In this document: piece after piece, positions 44,147 through 53,655 of the stretch
How positions within the stretch are numbered: the first letter of the stretch is position 1
Layout of the letters: the number at the start of each line of letters is the position of its first letter
NCBI GenBank assembly: GCA_963770765.1
Contig: CAVYQS010000006.1
Location: 62,001-126,000 of the forward strand
From: CAVPCY01 sp963770765
GTDB taxonomy: Bacteria > Actinomycetota > Coriobacteriia > Anaerosomatales > PHET01
Length of the DNA stretch: 64,000 bases
Direction of reading: 5' to 3'
Notes under the pieces: model-generated
Database searches by the model: none
What the model saw: the letters and a program-made list of their open reading frames with translations, nothing else
What the model was told of the DNA's origin: nothing
Position numbers and translations under genes: made by a program

Positions 44147-45961
44147 CTACGCCCCCGCGATCGCCTCGAGGAACACGTCCCCGTAGCGCTCCAGCTTCGC
44201 GGCGCCCACTCCGCTGACCGCAAGGAACTCGTCGCGGGTGGACGGTGCGCGTCGGGCCATGTCGGCCAGCGCGGCGTCGGCGAACACGACGTAGGCCGGG
44301 ACCGACTGCTCGGCGGCGATCTCGCGCCTGAGTTCGCGAAGGCGCTCGAACAGCTCGACCTGCTCGTCGGTCTCGAGCGCCGTCGCGGCGGCGCGAGAGA
44401 GCTTGGGGGCCTTCTCGGCTTTGGGGCGGGGCGCCGGCGGACGCGCGAGTACCACCGCTTCCTCACCGCGCAGGACGGGGCCCGCCGCGGGTAGCAGCTT
44501 GAGGGTCGAGTACTCGGCGACGTCCACCCGCAGGTAGCCGCGGTGGATCAGCTGCCGGATGATCGCGGACCATTCGTCTTTCGAGTGCTCGGAGCCGATG
44601 CCGTAGACCGAGAGCGTGTCGTGGCCGTTGGCGATGATGCGCTCGCCCGACGATCCGCGCAGCACGTCGACGACGTACCCGACGCCGAAGCGCTGCTGCA
44701 ACCGCGCCACCGCCGACAGCGCCTTCTGCGCGTCCACGGTGGCGTCGTAGGTCTCGGGCGGATCGTCACACACGTCGCAGTGCCCGCACGGCTCGGCCAA
44801 CTCCTCACCGAAGTAGCCGAGCAGGGCGGCACGCCTGCACGAGAGCGCCTCGGCGTAGCCGATCATCGCCGAGAGCTTGTGCGATTCGATGCGCCGCTGC
44901 TCCTCGTTGGCGATCGCGTCGATGAAGCCTCGCGAGGTCACCACGTCTTGCATCGACCACAGCATCAGCGCCTGTGACGGAAGTCCGTCTCGGCCTGCGC
45001 GTCCGGTCTCCTGGTAGTAACCCTCGATCGACTTGGGCATGTCGTAGTGCACCACGAAGCGCACATCGGGCTTGTCGATGCCCATCCCGAAGGCCACCGT
45101 GGCCACGACGATATCGAGCCGGTCGCCCAGGAAGTCGTCTTGGACACGCGTGCGTGCAGCCGCGTCCATGCCTGCGTGATAGGCACCCGCCGAGAAGCCC
45201 GCATCGCGCAGCTTGCCGGCGACCTCCTCGACCCGGCGGCGCGACAGGGCGTAGACGATACCCGAGGCGCCTTGATGATCGCGCAGGAACTCGACGAGCT
45301 GGACTGCCGGCTTCGTCTTGTAGCGTGCCGCGTAGTGGATGTTGGGCCGATCGAAGCCGGTAGCGAATATGCGCGCGTCGCCCAGTCCCAGCTGGTGGAC
45401 CACGTCGTCGCGCGTCTGCTCATCGGCTGTCGCGGTGAGGGCGACGATCGGCACGTGAGGGAAGCGGTCGCGCAGGATGCCGAGCTTCACGTACTCGGGC
45501 CGGAAGTCATGGCCCCACTGGCTCACGCAGTGCGCTTCGTCGATGGCGAACAGTGCGATCTCGATGCGGTCGAGGTCGGCCAGGAAGCCGTCGAGCACGA
45601 GGCGCTCGGGAGCCACGTAGAGCAGGTCGAGCGAGCCTGCCCGAAGGTCGCTCAACGTGCCAGCGCTTTGCTCGGCGGAGAGCGACGAATTGAGGACCGC
45701 GGCGGCGACCCCGTTGGCCCGCAGGGCGTCGACCTGGTCCTTCATCAGAGCGATGAGCGGCGAGACCACGATCGCTGTTCCCGGCCGGTGCAGCGCCGGA
45801 ATCTGGTAGCACAGTGACTTGCCGCCGCCGGTGGGCATCAGGACGAACGAGTCGAGGCCCTCGATCACGTGGTCGATGATCTCGGCCTGGTGCGGACGGA
45901 ACTCCGCGTAGCCGAAGATCTCGGCGAGCGTTGCGGCCGTCGTGGTGGTGCGCGCGGTCAT
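44147..45961 (-). CDS. recQ: ATP-dependent DNA helicase RecQ
   Basis: 604 aa: motif I MPTGGGKSLCYQ, DEAH box (AIDEAHCVSQWGHDFR), motif VI (YYQETGRAGRDG), zinc cysteines in SCRRAALLGYFGE...CGHCDVC, winged helix, and a C-terminal HRDC domain (about 520-600). Unwinds DNA in recombination repair. ATG start. Confidence 0.96.
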   Translation of the reverse strand: MTARTTTTAATLAEIFGYAEFRPHQAEIIDHVIEGLDSFVLMPTGGGKSLCYQIPALHRPGTAIVVSPLIALMKDQVDALRANGVAAAVLNSSLSAEQSAGTLSDLRAGSLDLLYVAPERLVLDGFLADLDRIEIALFAIDEAHCVSQWGHDFRPEYVKLGILRDRFPHVPIVALTATADEQTRDDVVHQLGLGDARIFATGFDRPNIHYAARYKTKPAVQLVEFLRDHQGASGIVYALSRRRVEEVAGKLRDAGFSAGAYHAGMDAAARTRVQDDFLGDRLDIVVATVAFGMGIDKPDVRFVVHYDMPKSIEGYYQETGRAGRDGLPSQALMLWSMQDVVTSRGFIDAIANEEQRRIESHKLSAMIGYAEALSCRRAALLGYFGEELAEPCGHCDVCDDPPETYDATVDAQKALSAVARLQQRFGVGYVVDVLRGSSGERIIANGHDTLSVYGIGSEHSKDEWSAIIRQLIHRGYLRVDVAEYSTLKLLPAAGPVLRGEEAVVLARPPAPRPKAEKAPKLSRAAATALETDEQVELFERLRELRREIAAEQSVPAYVVFADAALADMARRAPSTRDEFLAVSGVGAAKLERYGDVFLEAIAGA

Positions 45962-46106
45962 GCAGATCCTCTCGGCGAAGCTTCACACGCCGCGAGGGGT
46001 GCGGCCCGATGACACGGTACAGGATTGGTGTGACACGCGGACGCGAGATGGCGGCGCGCCCGGCCCCCGCGTTCACACCCGTGTTCGCGCTCTCGTGGCT
46101 CGGCGC

Positions 46107-46865
46107 CTACGATTGCCAGCGCTCCAGCCACCACGCCACCGACCGGTTCATCTCAGCCTGATACGCCGAGACGAACTTGCGCTGGTAGATCGACTGGCCG
46201 TAGTTCGCGACGCCAGGCGGCAGTCCGTGCGGGGCGTGCGTGCGCTCGAGATCGACCTGGACCTGAGCCAGTCCGGCAGCATCGAGCCGCCGATACCGGT
46301 CGGTGTGCACCATGTGGCCGGTGTAGCGGGGCGTGGGTGGGCGCTGCGCGGTAGCGCGGCCGAAACACACCATCGCGACGGGAAGGGTATGTGGAGGCAG
46401 ATCGAGTAGTCGCGCGTGCTCCTCGCCGTTCTCGAGGACGTCGCCGATGTAGCACGAGCCGATGCCGAGAGACTCCGCCGCGATCACCGCGGTCTGGGCT
46501 GCGACCAGGGCATCCGAGCACGCCATCATCAGATCCCCCAGCCCCGGCGTCGAGCGGTGCTCGATACCGTCGAGCGTCGCCACGTCCGAAGCCGCGAACA
46601 GGTCGGTCCACTTCTGGTGATCGGCCAGAAAGACGAGCACCCACGGCGCCTTCGCGATGAACGGCTGGTCGTCGCAGGTCACGGCGAGGCGGTCCTTGAG
46701 CGCTTGGTCGGCCACATCGACGATCGAGTACAACATCATGTTGCCGGCTGTGGGCGCGCGAAAGGTCGCCGAGAGGATCGCGGTCTTCTCGGCGTCTGTG
46801 ATGGGGTCGGGTGCGAAGACGCGCGTCGAGGTGCGGCGCGCGATGAGGTCGAGCGTGGGGTTCAT
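46107..46865 (-). CDS. Nitroreductase-family protein
   Basis: 252 aa: RRTSTRVFAPDPITDAEKTAIL, RAPTAGNMMLYSIV and ESLGIGSCYIGDV mark the FMN nitroreductase fold. Longer than the one at 31035 by a C-terminal helix-rich extension that may give substrate specificity. ATG at 46865 with GGGAGA upstream. The 145 bp between it and recQ hold no evident gene. Confidence 0.9.
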   Translation of the reverse strand: MNPTLDLIARRTSTRVFAPDPITDAEKTAILSATFRAPTAGNMMLYSIVDVADQALKDRLAVTCDDQPFIAKAPWVLVFLADHQKWTDLFAASDVATLDGIEHRSTPGLGDLMMACSDALVAAQTAVIAAESLGIGSCYIGDVLENGEEHARLLDLPPHTLPVAMVCFGRATAQRPPTPRYTGHMVHTDRYRRLDAAGLAQVQVDLERTHAPHGLPPGVANYGQSIYQRKFVSAYQAEMNRSVAWWLERWQS

Positions 46866-46955
46866 CGTATCTCCCTTGCTGGGTGTCGAACGTGAAGCCC
46901 CAGCTCTGGCGGGGTTGCTCAACGACTGGCAACACGCCTCCGAGAAAGGTCATGG

Positions 46956-47636
46956 GTGACACCTCAGGTCGCAGCCGCACTATCTTTGGGCTTTCAGGCC
47001 TTCATCGTGGGTCTCTCGGGAGCGATGTCGCCCGGTTCGTATCTCACCGTCACGATAGCGCGCACGATGCAGAAGGGGCCGTGGTCGGCGGCGCTCATGC
47101 TCGTGGGGCACGCACTACTCGAGGCCACGCTGCTGATCGGCTTCGCCTTTGGGCTGCAGCGCTTCTTGCGGCTGCCGTCGGTGACAGTGGCGCTGGCGCT
47201 CTTGGGCGGCGCGGTGCTGCTATGGATGGGGTTCTCGCTTGTGACCGGCAGCGTGCGCGGAACGATCGCAACCGACCTCGAGTACGCCGAGGACGCCGGG
47301 ATGTCCGGCCATCCCGTGGGTGCGATCGCTCAGGGCGCCATCGTGTCGCTGTCGAACCCCTACTGGACGCTGTGGTGGGCGACGATCGGCGTGAAGCTCG
47401 CCGCCGACGGGCTCGCGATCGGGCCTCTCGGCGTGGCCGCGTTCTTCATCGGACACCAGCTGGCCGATGTGTCGTGGTACGCGTTCGTGATCGCGGTCGT
47501 CCACCGAGGCCGGACGCTGCTCACTCCCCGCGTCTACTGCGTGATCATGGGCGTGCTGGGCGTCGCGCTGCTCTACATGGGCGCGCGGTTCATCGGCCAA
47601 GGAGCCGGCTTCGAGCTACCGTGGTTGCCGTTCTGA
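46956..47636 (+). CDS. LysE/RhtB-family amino-acid exporter
   Basis: 226 aa, six helices; GLSGAMSPGSYLTVTIARTM near the N-terminus and SLSNPYWTLWWATIG in the middle are family marks. Amino-acid or small-molecule efflux. GTG start with AAAGG upstream, divergent from the nitroreductase across 90 bp. Imperfect GC-rich inverted repeats at 47672-47730 follow. Confidence 0.9.
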   Translation: MTPQVAAALSLGFQAFIVGLSGAMSPGSYLTVTIARTMQKGPWSAALMLVGHALLEATLLIGFAFGLQRFLRLPSVTVALALLGGAVLLWMGFSLVTGSVRGTIATDLEYAEDAGMSGHPVGAIAQGAIVSLSNPYWTLWWATIGVKLAADGLAIGPLGVAAFFIGHQLADVSWYAFVIAVVHRGRTLLTPRVYCVIMGVLGVALLYMGARFIGQGAGFELPWLPF

Positions 47637-47784
47637 TCTGCGGTCGCAGGCAGACTGCGTGCCCGCAACGGACGGCGGCGGCACGGCGCTCACGGTGACC
47701 GAGGTCACGGTCGCGGTCTGAACCCGCCGCCCGAGTGCTCATGGCGAACCCGTGCTCGGTCGATACCTATCCTTGGAGGTACCT

Positions 47785-49119
47785 ATGAGCACACCCGTTT
47801 CGCTTCTCACGACCACACGACGCCGCCGGGCACTTCTCGGACTCTCGGCGGCGCTTGTCGTCGCCTTCCTGGTGCTGGGCGCGAGCAGCGCGTTCGCGAT
47901 AAGCCGCAACACCGTGCTGGCGCGCGCGCAGAAGCGGGTGGACAGCCCGGTGAAGTACAGCCAGTCGAAGTACTACGCCGGCTACCGCACCGACTGCTCG
48001 GGCTACGTCTCGATGTGCTGGTCGACCGGCACCTCGTGGAACACACGGACGTTTCACAAGGTCACTCATCGCATCCCGGTGACCTCGCTCAAGCCGGGCG
48101 ACGCGCTGCTCAAGAAGGGCTATCACATCCGGCTCTTCTACGGCTGGGTGGACGCGACACGCACTCAGTACATCGCCTACGAGTCGGCCAGCGGCAAGAT
48201 CGCCGGTACCCGGATCCGCTCGCTCGCCGATGACCTCAAGGCTGGCTACGTCCCCGTGCGCTACGACCGCATCACCGACAGCCCTGCCCCGCGCAACATC
48301 TTGCGCAACCCCACCTTCAACGTCTGGGCCAGGCAGTGGAGCACCGCATCCGAGCAGCCCGCCTGGTGGCTCGTGACCGGCGAGTGGTGGCAGACGCTGG
48401 CGGTGCACCGGATGGACGTCTACCGCACCGCCCGCAACTCGCTTGAGCTGCGCAACCCGAGCGACGATCCGGAGCGCTACACCGAGATGTCCCAGACCGT
48501 ACCGGTGACGCCGGGAGCGAGCTACCGGCTCAAGGCGTGGGCGAAGAGCGCCTCGGACCCGGCAGGCCTCGACTTGGGCGTCACCTACCTCGATGCAGCC
48601 GGGGCCTCGGTCGCCGAGACCCGCACCACAGCGGCAGCATGGGGTGTGAACGACACCTCCTTCACGTCGATGGCCGTACAGATGCCCGCTCCGGCGAACG
48701 CTGTTGCCGCCCGGGTCTCGATCCGGCTTGCCAGCGCCGTGGACACGAGCACCGGATCGGCGATCGGCGCATCCGCCATCGTCGACGACATCTCGCTCTA
48801 CCGCCCTCAGGTCTCGGTGGGTATCAAGGCCAGCCGCGCGACCGCGACCAAAGGCAAGTCCGTGACCCTGAGCGGCTCGGTCACGCCCGCCTCTGCTGTG
48901 GGCGTCCCCACGTCGGTCTACGTGAAGAAGCCGGGCGGGTCCTGGACCAGACTCTCGACCGCAAAGGTCTCGGCAGCCGGCACCTCGGGCGCGTGGAAGG
49001 CGAAGTACACCTTCAAGCGGGGCATGCGCCCCGGCACCTACCGGTTCAGGACCACGGTACCCGCGGTGCCCGGCTACCTGGGCGCCACCTCGAGCACGGT
49101 GAGCGTCAAGCTGAAGTAG
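47785..49119 (+). CDS. Secreted NlpC/P60-like and carbohydrate-binding protein
   Basis: 444 aa. Signal peptide to about residue 38 (ALVVAFLVLGASSAFA). Residues about 40-175 look like an NlpC/P60 cysteine-peptidase fold: RTDCSGYVSMCW holds the nucleophile Cys and GYHIRLFYGW a plausible His, but the third polar residue is not clear. Residues about 180-345 are a carbohydrate-binding jelly-roll, and the last 100 are an immunoglobulin-like repeat. Possibly acts on the cell wall. A direct repeat TACCTAT flanks the ribosome site (47764-47787). Confidence 0.75.
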   Translation: MSTPVSLLTTTRRRRALLGLSAALVVAFLVLGASSAFAISRNTVLARAQKRVDSPVKYSQSKYYAGYRTDCSGYVSMCWSTGTSWNTRTFHKVTHRIPVTSLKPGDALLKKGYHIRLFYGWVDATRTQYIAYESASGKIAGTRIRSLADDLKAGYVPVRYDRITDSPAPRNILRNPTFNVWARQWSTASEQPAWWLVTGEWWQTLAVHRMDVYRTARNSLELRNPSDDPERYTEMSQTVPVTPGASYRLKAWAKSASDPAGLDLGVTYLDAAGASVAETRTTAAAWGVNDTSFTSMAVQMPAPANAVAARVSIRLASAVDTSTGSAIGASAIVDDISLYRPQVSVGIKASRATATKGKSVTLSGSVTPASAVGVPTSVYVKKPGGSWTRLSTAKVSAAGTSGAWKAKYTFKRGMRPGTYRFRTTVPAVPGYLGATSSTVSVKLK

Positions 49120-49153
49120 CCACGCTCAGCGGTTGTGAATTCCCCTTCGTGCG

Positions 49154-50564
49154 TCAGTCGAAGTCGAACCGGACCTCGGTGAGCGACCCGGTGTCGTCGA
49201 CCACGACGATGCGGTGGTTGCCCGTGTCCGCGACGAGCAGGGTCGATCCGTCGCTCCAGACACCGCCGGGCTCGCGCAGCTGACCACTCTCCCCGGCCTG
49301 CCCCGCCCAGGGCAGGCATGTGCGAGTCAGCGGATCGACCCGCTTGAGGCGGTCGTTATAGGTGTCGGCTACCACGAGCACGTCTCGGTGGACCGTCACG
49401 TCTTCGCAATGCTGCAGCCGCGCCGCTTCGCCCACGCCCGAGAGGTCGCCGAAGTCGAACAGCCCGGTACCTACCAGCGTCTCGACCGAGGCTCCGCGCA
49501 AGATCCGGACGGCCTGAGTCTCGCAGTCGACAAAGGCCACACCGCTTTCGCCGAGCAGCGCCAGACCCGTGGGCTGCGCCAGCGCCGCGCGCGAGGCAGG
49601 GCCGTCGGCGATCGCCTCGGCACCGGTGCCTGCGAGCAGGGAGAGCGTCTCCGCCAGGGGATCGAGCGCCCAGAGCTGGTGCGTCCCGGCCATCGCCACG
49701 ACGAGCGTGCCGCCGCTGCGAGCGAGCCCCCACGGCGAGCGCAGTTCCGCGCTCACGGCGCGACCTTCCGAGACGGCCCGCGTCCCCATGCGGCCGGTGC
49801 CAGCGACCCGCACGGCACCGGCCGTCTCAAGGCGCCAGATCGAGTGGCCCGCGCGATCCGCGACGTAGACGGCTCCGCCCAGATCGGCGAGCCCGCGAGG
49901 TTCCGAGAAGCCGCCGTGTTCCGCGACGACGGTGGCTGTCGGGCCGGTCGCGTCCCACGCGCACTCGAGCACCCTCCCGTTGCCGGTGTCGGAGACCCAC
50001 AGCCGCTCCGCCCACCACTATCGCTCGTGTAGGGAAGCGCAGGGGCCCTTCGTGGCGCGGGAGCGCGAGCACGACCGGGTCGGGCCCGCGAACGAGCGTA
50101 CCGCGCTCCTCGGCCCGCCGCTCGATGCGCGTCAACTCCGCGGCCATGGCGTCGGGGTCGAACTCCCCCGGCGCGATGAGCGCGAGGTAGCCCTCGGGGT
50201 CGACCACTACGACCGTGGGCCACGCGGTGACAGCGTAGTCGCGCCAGATGCGAAACTGGCGGTCGTTGACGACCGCGTGCTGGACGCCCAGCCGGTCGCA
50301 CGCATCGGCGATGCGCCCGGTCACGCGCTCGGTGGAGTACTTCCCGGCGTGCACTCCGATGCCGGTCAGACTGTCTTGAAAGCGCTGCTCCATCTCCCGG
50401 ACACGCGGGAGCACATGCATGCAGTTGATTCAGCCGTACGTCCAGAAGTCGAGCATCACCATGCGCCCGCGCAGGTCGGCGAGGCGCAGCGGCTGCGTGC
50501 CGATCCAGTCGAGGCCTTCGCGGAACTCGGAACCATGAACGGTGCCCGGGGGTATCGGAATCAT
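49154..50564 (-). CDS. Thioredoxin-NHL protein with in-frame UGA (selenoprotein)
   Basis: About 469 aa, NHLRC2-like: thioredoxin fold (1-150), then an NHL beta-propeller (repeats such as GLADLGGAVYVADRAGHSIWRLE). An in-frame TGA (50430-50432) stands at residue 45 in WTYG-U-INCMH, where cysteine homologues have a CxxC, so it is read as selenocysteine paired with C48. A hairpin just after it (50394-50411) fits a bacterial SECIS. One extra base in a CCC run (50011-50013, plus strand) separates the thioredoxin and NHL frames; joining them gives the continuous protein. No selABCD genes lie in the window. Confidence 0.8.
50394..50432 (-). promoter_or_regulatory. SECIS-like element
   Basis: Six-bp stem CUCCCG/CGGGAG with loop CGUGUC; the stem starts 18 bases after the UGA and the loop 24 bases after it, with G as the second loop base. 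This agrees with the spacing and loop-G rule for bacterial SECIS elements. Coding sequence overlaps the element, as is normal in bacteria. Confidence 0.65.
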
Positions 50565-50602
50565 GCGGCCCGGCCCTTCTCGGCGAACTGACCTGTCTGG
50601 GA

Positions 50603-50635
50603 GGAGTGTTCCCCTGCCACGGAGGGGAACACTCC
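50603..50635. promoter_or_regulatory. Thirteen-bp inverted repeat in a divergent region
   Basis: GGAGTGTTCCCCT and its exact complement separated by 7 bases, between the starts of two divergent redox genes (50564 and 50683). Because neither gene ends here, a terminator is less natural than an operator or a 5'-UTR hairpin, although a terminator of an unseen transcript cannot be excluded. Confidence 0.5.
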
Positions 50636-50682
50636 GTTGTGGCGGATCGGCGTGGCCGAGAGCCTCGGCGAAGGGAGCCATC

Positions 50683-51138
50683 GTGAACTTCCCCGCGTTG
50701 CAGGTGCGCGACCTCGAGGGCGTGGACTACGTCATCCCGCACGAGCTGCCCGGCGGACCGCATGTGATCATTCTCGCGTTCCACCAGTGGCATCAAGTCC
50801 TCGTGGAGCAGTGGAAGGGCCCGCTCGAGGCGGTCGCACTCGCACATCCCGGCACCGAGGTCTGGGAGGTGCCCAGCATCTCGCGCGGCTACCGGCTGTT
50901 CCGCTCGGGAATCGACGGCGGCATGCGCGCCGGCATACCCGATCAGAACGTGCGTAGGCATACCCTGACCGCGTACACCGACCTCTCACAACTGGCGGCC
51001 GCGCTCGGGCTCGACACCCTCGAAACCGTACACGTGTTCGTGGTCGACTGCGACGGCGTGGTACGCTGGCATGGCGAGGGAGAGCCAAGCACCGAGGCGA
51101 TCGAAGCACTGGAGGCTACGATTCCGCCCTGCGGATAG
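50683..51138 (+). CDS. Thioredoxin-like protein lacking active-site cysteines
   Basis: 151 aa. AhpC/thioredoxin-like fold with VIILAFHQWHQVLVEQW where peroxiredoxins or thioredoxins have their active cysteine; only two cysteines exist, in FVVDCDG and at the end (IPPCG). GTG start with GAAGGGAG. Divergent from the selenoprotein. Probably a non-catalytic or altered-chemistry relative. Confidence 0.7.
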   Translation: MNFPALQVRDLEGVDYVIPHELPGGPHVIILAFHQWHQVLVEQWKGPLEAVALAHPGTEVWEVPSISRGYRLFRSGIDGGMRAGIPDQNVRRHTLTAYTDLSQLAAALGLDTLETVHVFVVDCDGVVRWHGEGEPSTEAIEALEATIPPCG

Positions 51139-51362
51139 CGCAACGCCGATCCTCTCTCCCCGCTCACTCATGCCGCCGCGCACGCTCATTCGCGGGAGTC
51201 GCGGCGTGATGCGGCGCCCGATTCGGGGCACAGGCATGTAAGGACCAGTTGTCGTCTGCCCTCGACTCAGGTGTGTTGGACATCCGAGCGAGCGGCCTCT
51301 TGGTGACCAGCGTGGCCGGAACGGCCCGGTCGCCCGCAGCTGCGTCCACTCTAAGGAGCGTC

Positions 51363-52565
51363 ATGACTCCATCCGTACCCACCGTTCCCTCGCGCAACCG
51401 TGGCTCGAAACTCGAACGCGTCCCGGCCAAGGGCGTCTCGCGACCGTGCAGTGACAGCACGCACCCCGAGGCGGCGCCCGATCGCGGCACCGCGGTCGTC
51501 TACTGCGAGGGCAACTTCGGCGCCGATGATGGCAAGACCGCCAACGGCCTCGTTCGCCATTCCGAGAAGTACGAGATCCTCTCGGTCATCGACAGCGAGA
51601 AGGCCGGCCTCGACTCGGGGACCGCGCTCGACGGCTCGCCCAACGGGATACCGATATGCGCCGACCTCTCCGAGTCGATCGCACTGGCGGGGCACGTCCC
51701 GCACTTCTTCATCTACGGAATGGCCCCCTCGAGCGGCATGCTCTCGCCGGCCGAGCGCCGCCTGGTGCTCGAAGCCATCGGACGCGGGATGCACATCGTC
51801 AACGGCCTGCACGAGTTCCTGAACGACGACCCGGAGTTCGCGGCGGCGGCACTCATTCACAAGGTGAAGATCATCGACGTGCGTCGCCCGCGCAAGAAGA
51901 AGAACCTGAGGATGTTCTCGGGACACATCTCGACGGTGACCTGCCCTCGCATCGCTGTACTGGGTACCGACAGCGCCATCGGCAAGCGTACGACCGCGAC
52001 GATTCTCGTGCAGGCGCTCAACGACTGCGGCATCAAAGCGGTGCTCGTGGGAACGGGCCAGACGGGTCTGATGCAGGGCGCTCGATACGGGGTCGCACTC
52101 GACGCCGTCCCGTGCCAGTTCTGCTCGGGCGAGATGGAAGCCGCCGTGGTCGAGGCGTTCGAGGGCGAGAACCCCGACGTGATCGTCGTCGAGGGCCAGG
52201 GGGCGCTGAGCCACCCCGCATACCTGTCGTCGACGTTCATCCTGCGTGGCAGCCGGCCCAATGCCGTGATACTGCAGCACGCACCCGCACGCAGGTGGCT
52301 CGGAGACTTCGCGGACGTCCCCACCCCGAGCGCGGCCAGCGAGATCAACCTCATCGAGACCTTCGCCGAGACGACGGTCATCGGGCTCACCATCAACCAC
52401 GAGCGGATGAGCGACGCCGAGATCGCCGAGGCGATCAAGCTCTACGAATTCGAGTTGGGCATCCCCGCCACCGATGCGCTCAAGTTCTCGCCGGACCGGT
52501 TGATCGACATGGTGGTAGGCGCGTTCCCCGAACTGGAGCGGAAGCTGAAGCCGCCGACAGGGTGA
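51363..52565 (+). CDS. DUF1611 (DgcN-like) P-loop protein
   Basis: 400 aa. N-terminal Rossmann-like half (AVVYCEGNFGADDGKTANGLVR) and a P-loop GTDSAIGKRTT in the second half, then VVEGQGALSHPAYL. DUF1611 members include a D-glutamate N-acetyltransferase; they often sit with racemases or epimerases. TAAGGAG site at the ATG. Convergent with an M19 dipeptidase gene, 33 bp away. The preceding 51139-51362 has no evident gene. Confidence 0.85.
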   Translation: MTPSVPTVPSRNRGSKLERVPAKGVSRPCSDSTHPEAAPDRGTAVVYCEGNFGADDGKTANGLVRHSEKYEILSVIDSEKAGLDSGTALDGSPNGIPICADLSESIALAGHVPHFFIYGMAPSSGMLSPAERRLVLEAIGRGMHIVNGLHEFLNDDPEFAAAALIHKVKIIDVRRPRKKKNLRMFSGHISTVTCPRIAVLGTDSAIGKRTTATILVQALNDCGIKAVLVGTGQTGLMQGARYGVALDAVPCQFCSGEMEAAVVEAFEGENPDVIVVEGQGALSHPAYLSSTFILRGSRPNAVILQHAPARRWLGDFADVPTPSAASEINLIETFAETTVIGLTINHERMSDAEIAEAIKLYEFELGIPATDALKFSPDRLIDMVVGAFPELERKLKPPTG

Positions 52566-52598
52566 GCTCCGCCTTTCCACGCTGCGCCACGACACGGC

Positions 52599-53546
52599 CT
52601 AGGCTGCCGCCGAACGTCCCGTGAGCGGCAGCTGACTGCGCAGGAAGCCCGATGCGTTCGCGTAGGCGAACTTCTCGGCGAGACGTGAGCCGTAGATCCG
52701 GCTGACCTCGTCGAGCAGTCCGGCAAGAGCCGCCGGGTCGCCCAGCTCGCCCATCGTCGCCACGCCCCAGTCGCTGCCGATCGACACGACATCCTCGCCG
52801 GCCAGAGAGGTGATCCTGTCGACATGACGCAGCGCCTCATCGGTCGACCCTCGGCCGAGGAAGTCGGGATCGAACGCCAGTCCGACGAGTCCGCCGTGTT
52901 CGCCGAGCGCGCGCAGCTGGTCGTCGGTCAGACCCCGCGGGTGGTCGGTGAGCGCCCGGCAGAACGAGTGAGTCACAAGCACCGGGTCTGCGTAGAGGTC
53001 GAGAGTGTCGTAGAAGCCACCATCGTTGAGATGCGCGACGTCGAGGAGAAGCGGGCTCTCGGCGAGCGCACGAACGAGCTCACGTCCAGCCGGTTTGAGC
53101 GGTGCGGACGCATCGTCGTAACAGCTCGACCCGTACTCGGTCTCGTAGTTCCACGTGAGAGCCAGGCTGCGCAGGGAGTGGTCGGCCCACAGCGAATCGA
53201 GCGCTTCGGCTCCGATGCCGGGCAGGTGGAAGCCCTCCGAGTGGGGCAGGACCCCGATCCGCGGGTCGTCGAGGTCGAGGTCGGCGACGGTGCTCACGAG
53301 CCGCAACGAGGAGCTGTGCGCTGCGAGCAGCGCGCTGTGGGCCTGCAACTGGCCGATGAGACTCTCATCGGGCGTGTGCGGGAAGAGCGATGACCACACG
53401 GCAGCGGCATGGGACGGGCCGGTCAGGTAGCTTGAGCCGTAGTCGGGAAAGCCGCCTTGAAAGCGCGCGACACCGTACAAGATGTCCTGATGCAGGTCGA
53501 TGAAGCGGGCCTGGGAACGCGTGTCGTCTGCTGCCGACGTGTGCAC
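52599..53546 (-). CDS. Membrane dipeptidase (M19, renal-dipeptidase family)
   Basis: 315 aa. Metal ligands visible: DLHQD, a glutamate in HSEGFHLPG, VTHSF and GSDWGV. Hydrolyses dipeptides, including D-amino-acid ones. The GTG at 53546 is preferred, with AGAGGGG upstream; the frame is open to an ATG at 53609 without a ribosome site. Next to DUF1611, which may use related D-amino acids. Confidence 0.85.
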   Translation of the reverse strand: MHTSAADDTRSQARFIDLHQDILYGVARFQGGFPDYGSSYLTGPSHAAAVWSSLFPHTPDESLIGQLQAHSALLAAHSSSLRLVSTVADLDLDDPRIGVLPHSEGFHLPGIGAEALDSLWADHSLRSLALTWNYETEYGSSCYDDASAPLKPAGRELVRALAESPLLLDVAHLNDGGFYDTLDLYADPVLVTHSFCRALTDHPRGLTDDQLRALGEHGGLVGLAFDPDFLGRGSTDEALRHVDRITSLAGEDVVSIGSDWGVATMGELGDPAALAGLLDEVSRIYGSRLAEKFAYANASGFLRSQLPLTGRSAAA

Positions 53547-53655
53547 CTCGGTGGTCCCCTCTCGCTGTACGGATCCGGCTCGGCATCTCGCTAGCGAATA
53601 GGGTTCCATCTGCGCGGGACGTTGGCTGACCGTTGACCCGCCGTCGTCCGGCTGC

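Noticed and set aside
47672..47730. GC-rich inverted repeats (GTGACC-GA-GGTCAC and GGCGGCG/CGCCGCC)
   Set aside because: They are imperfect and could be a weak terminator of lysE or chance in high-GC DNA; not strong enough to call.
50430..50432. Treating the TGA as a true stop and splitting the gene in two
   Set aside because: The thioredoxin motif is divided exactly at the active-site cysteine, no ribosome site precedes the second part, and a SECIS-like hairpin follows.
49753..50961. A 402-codon open frame on the minus strand
   Set aside because: It runs across the thioredoxin-NHL gene and the opposite gene in a shadow frame with arginine/proline-rich composition; no homology pattern.
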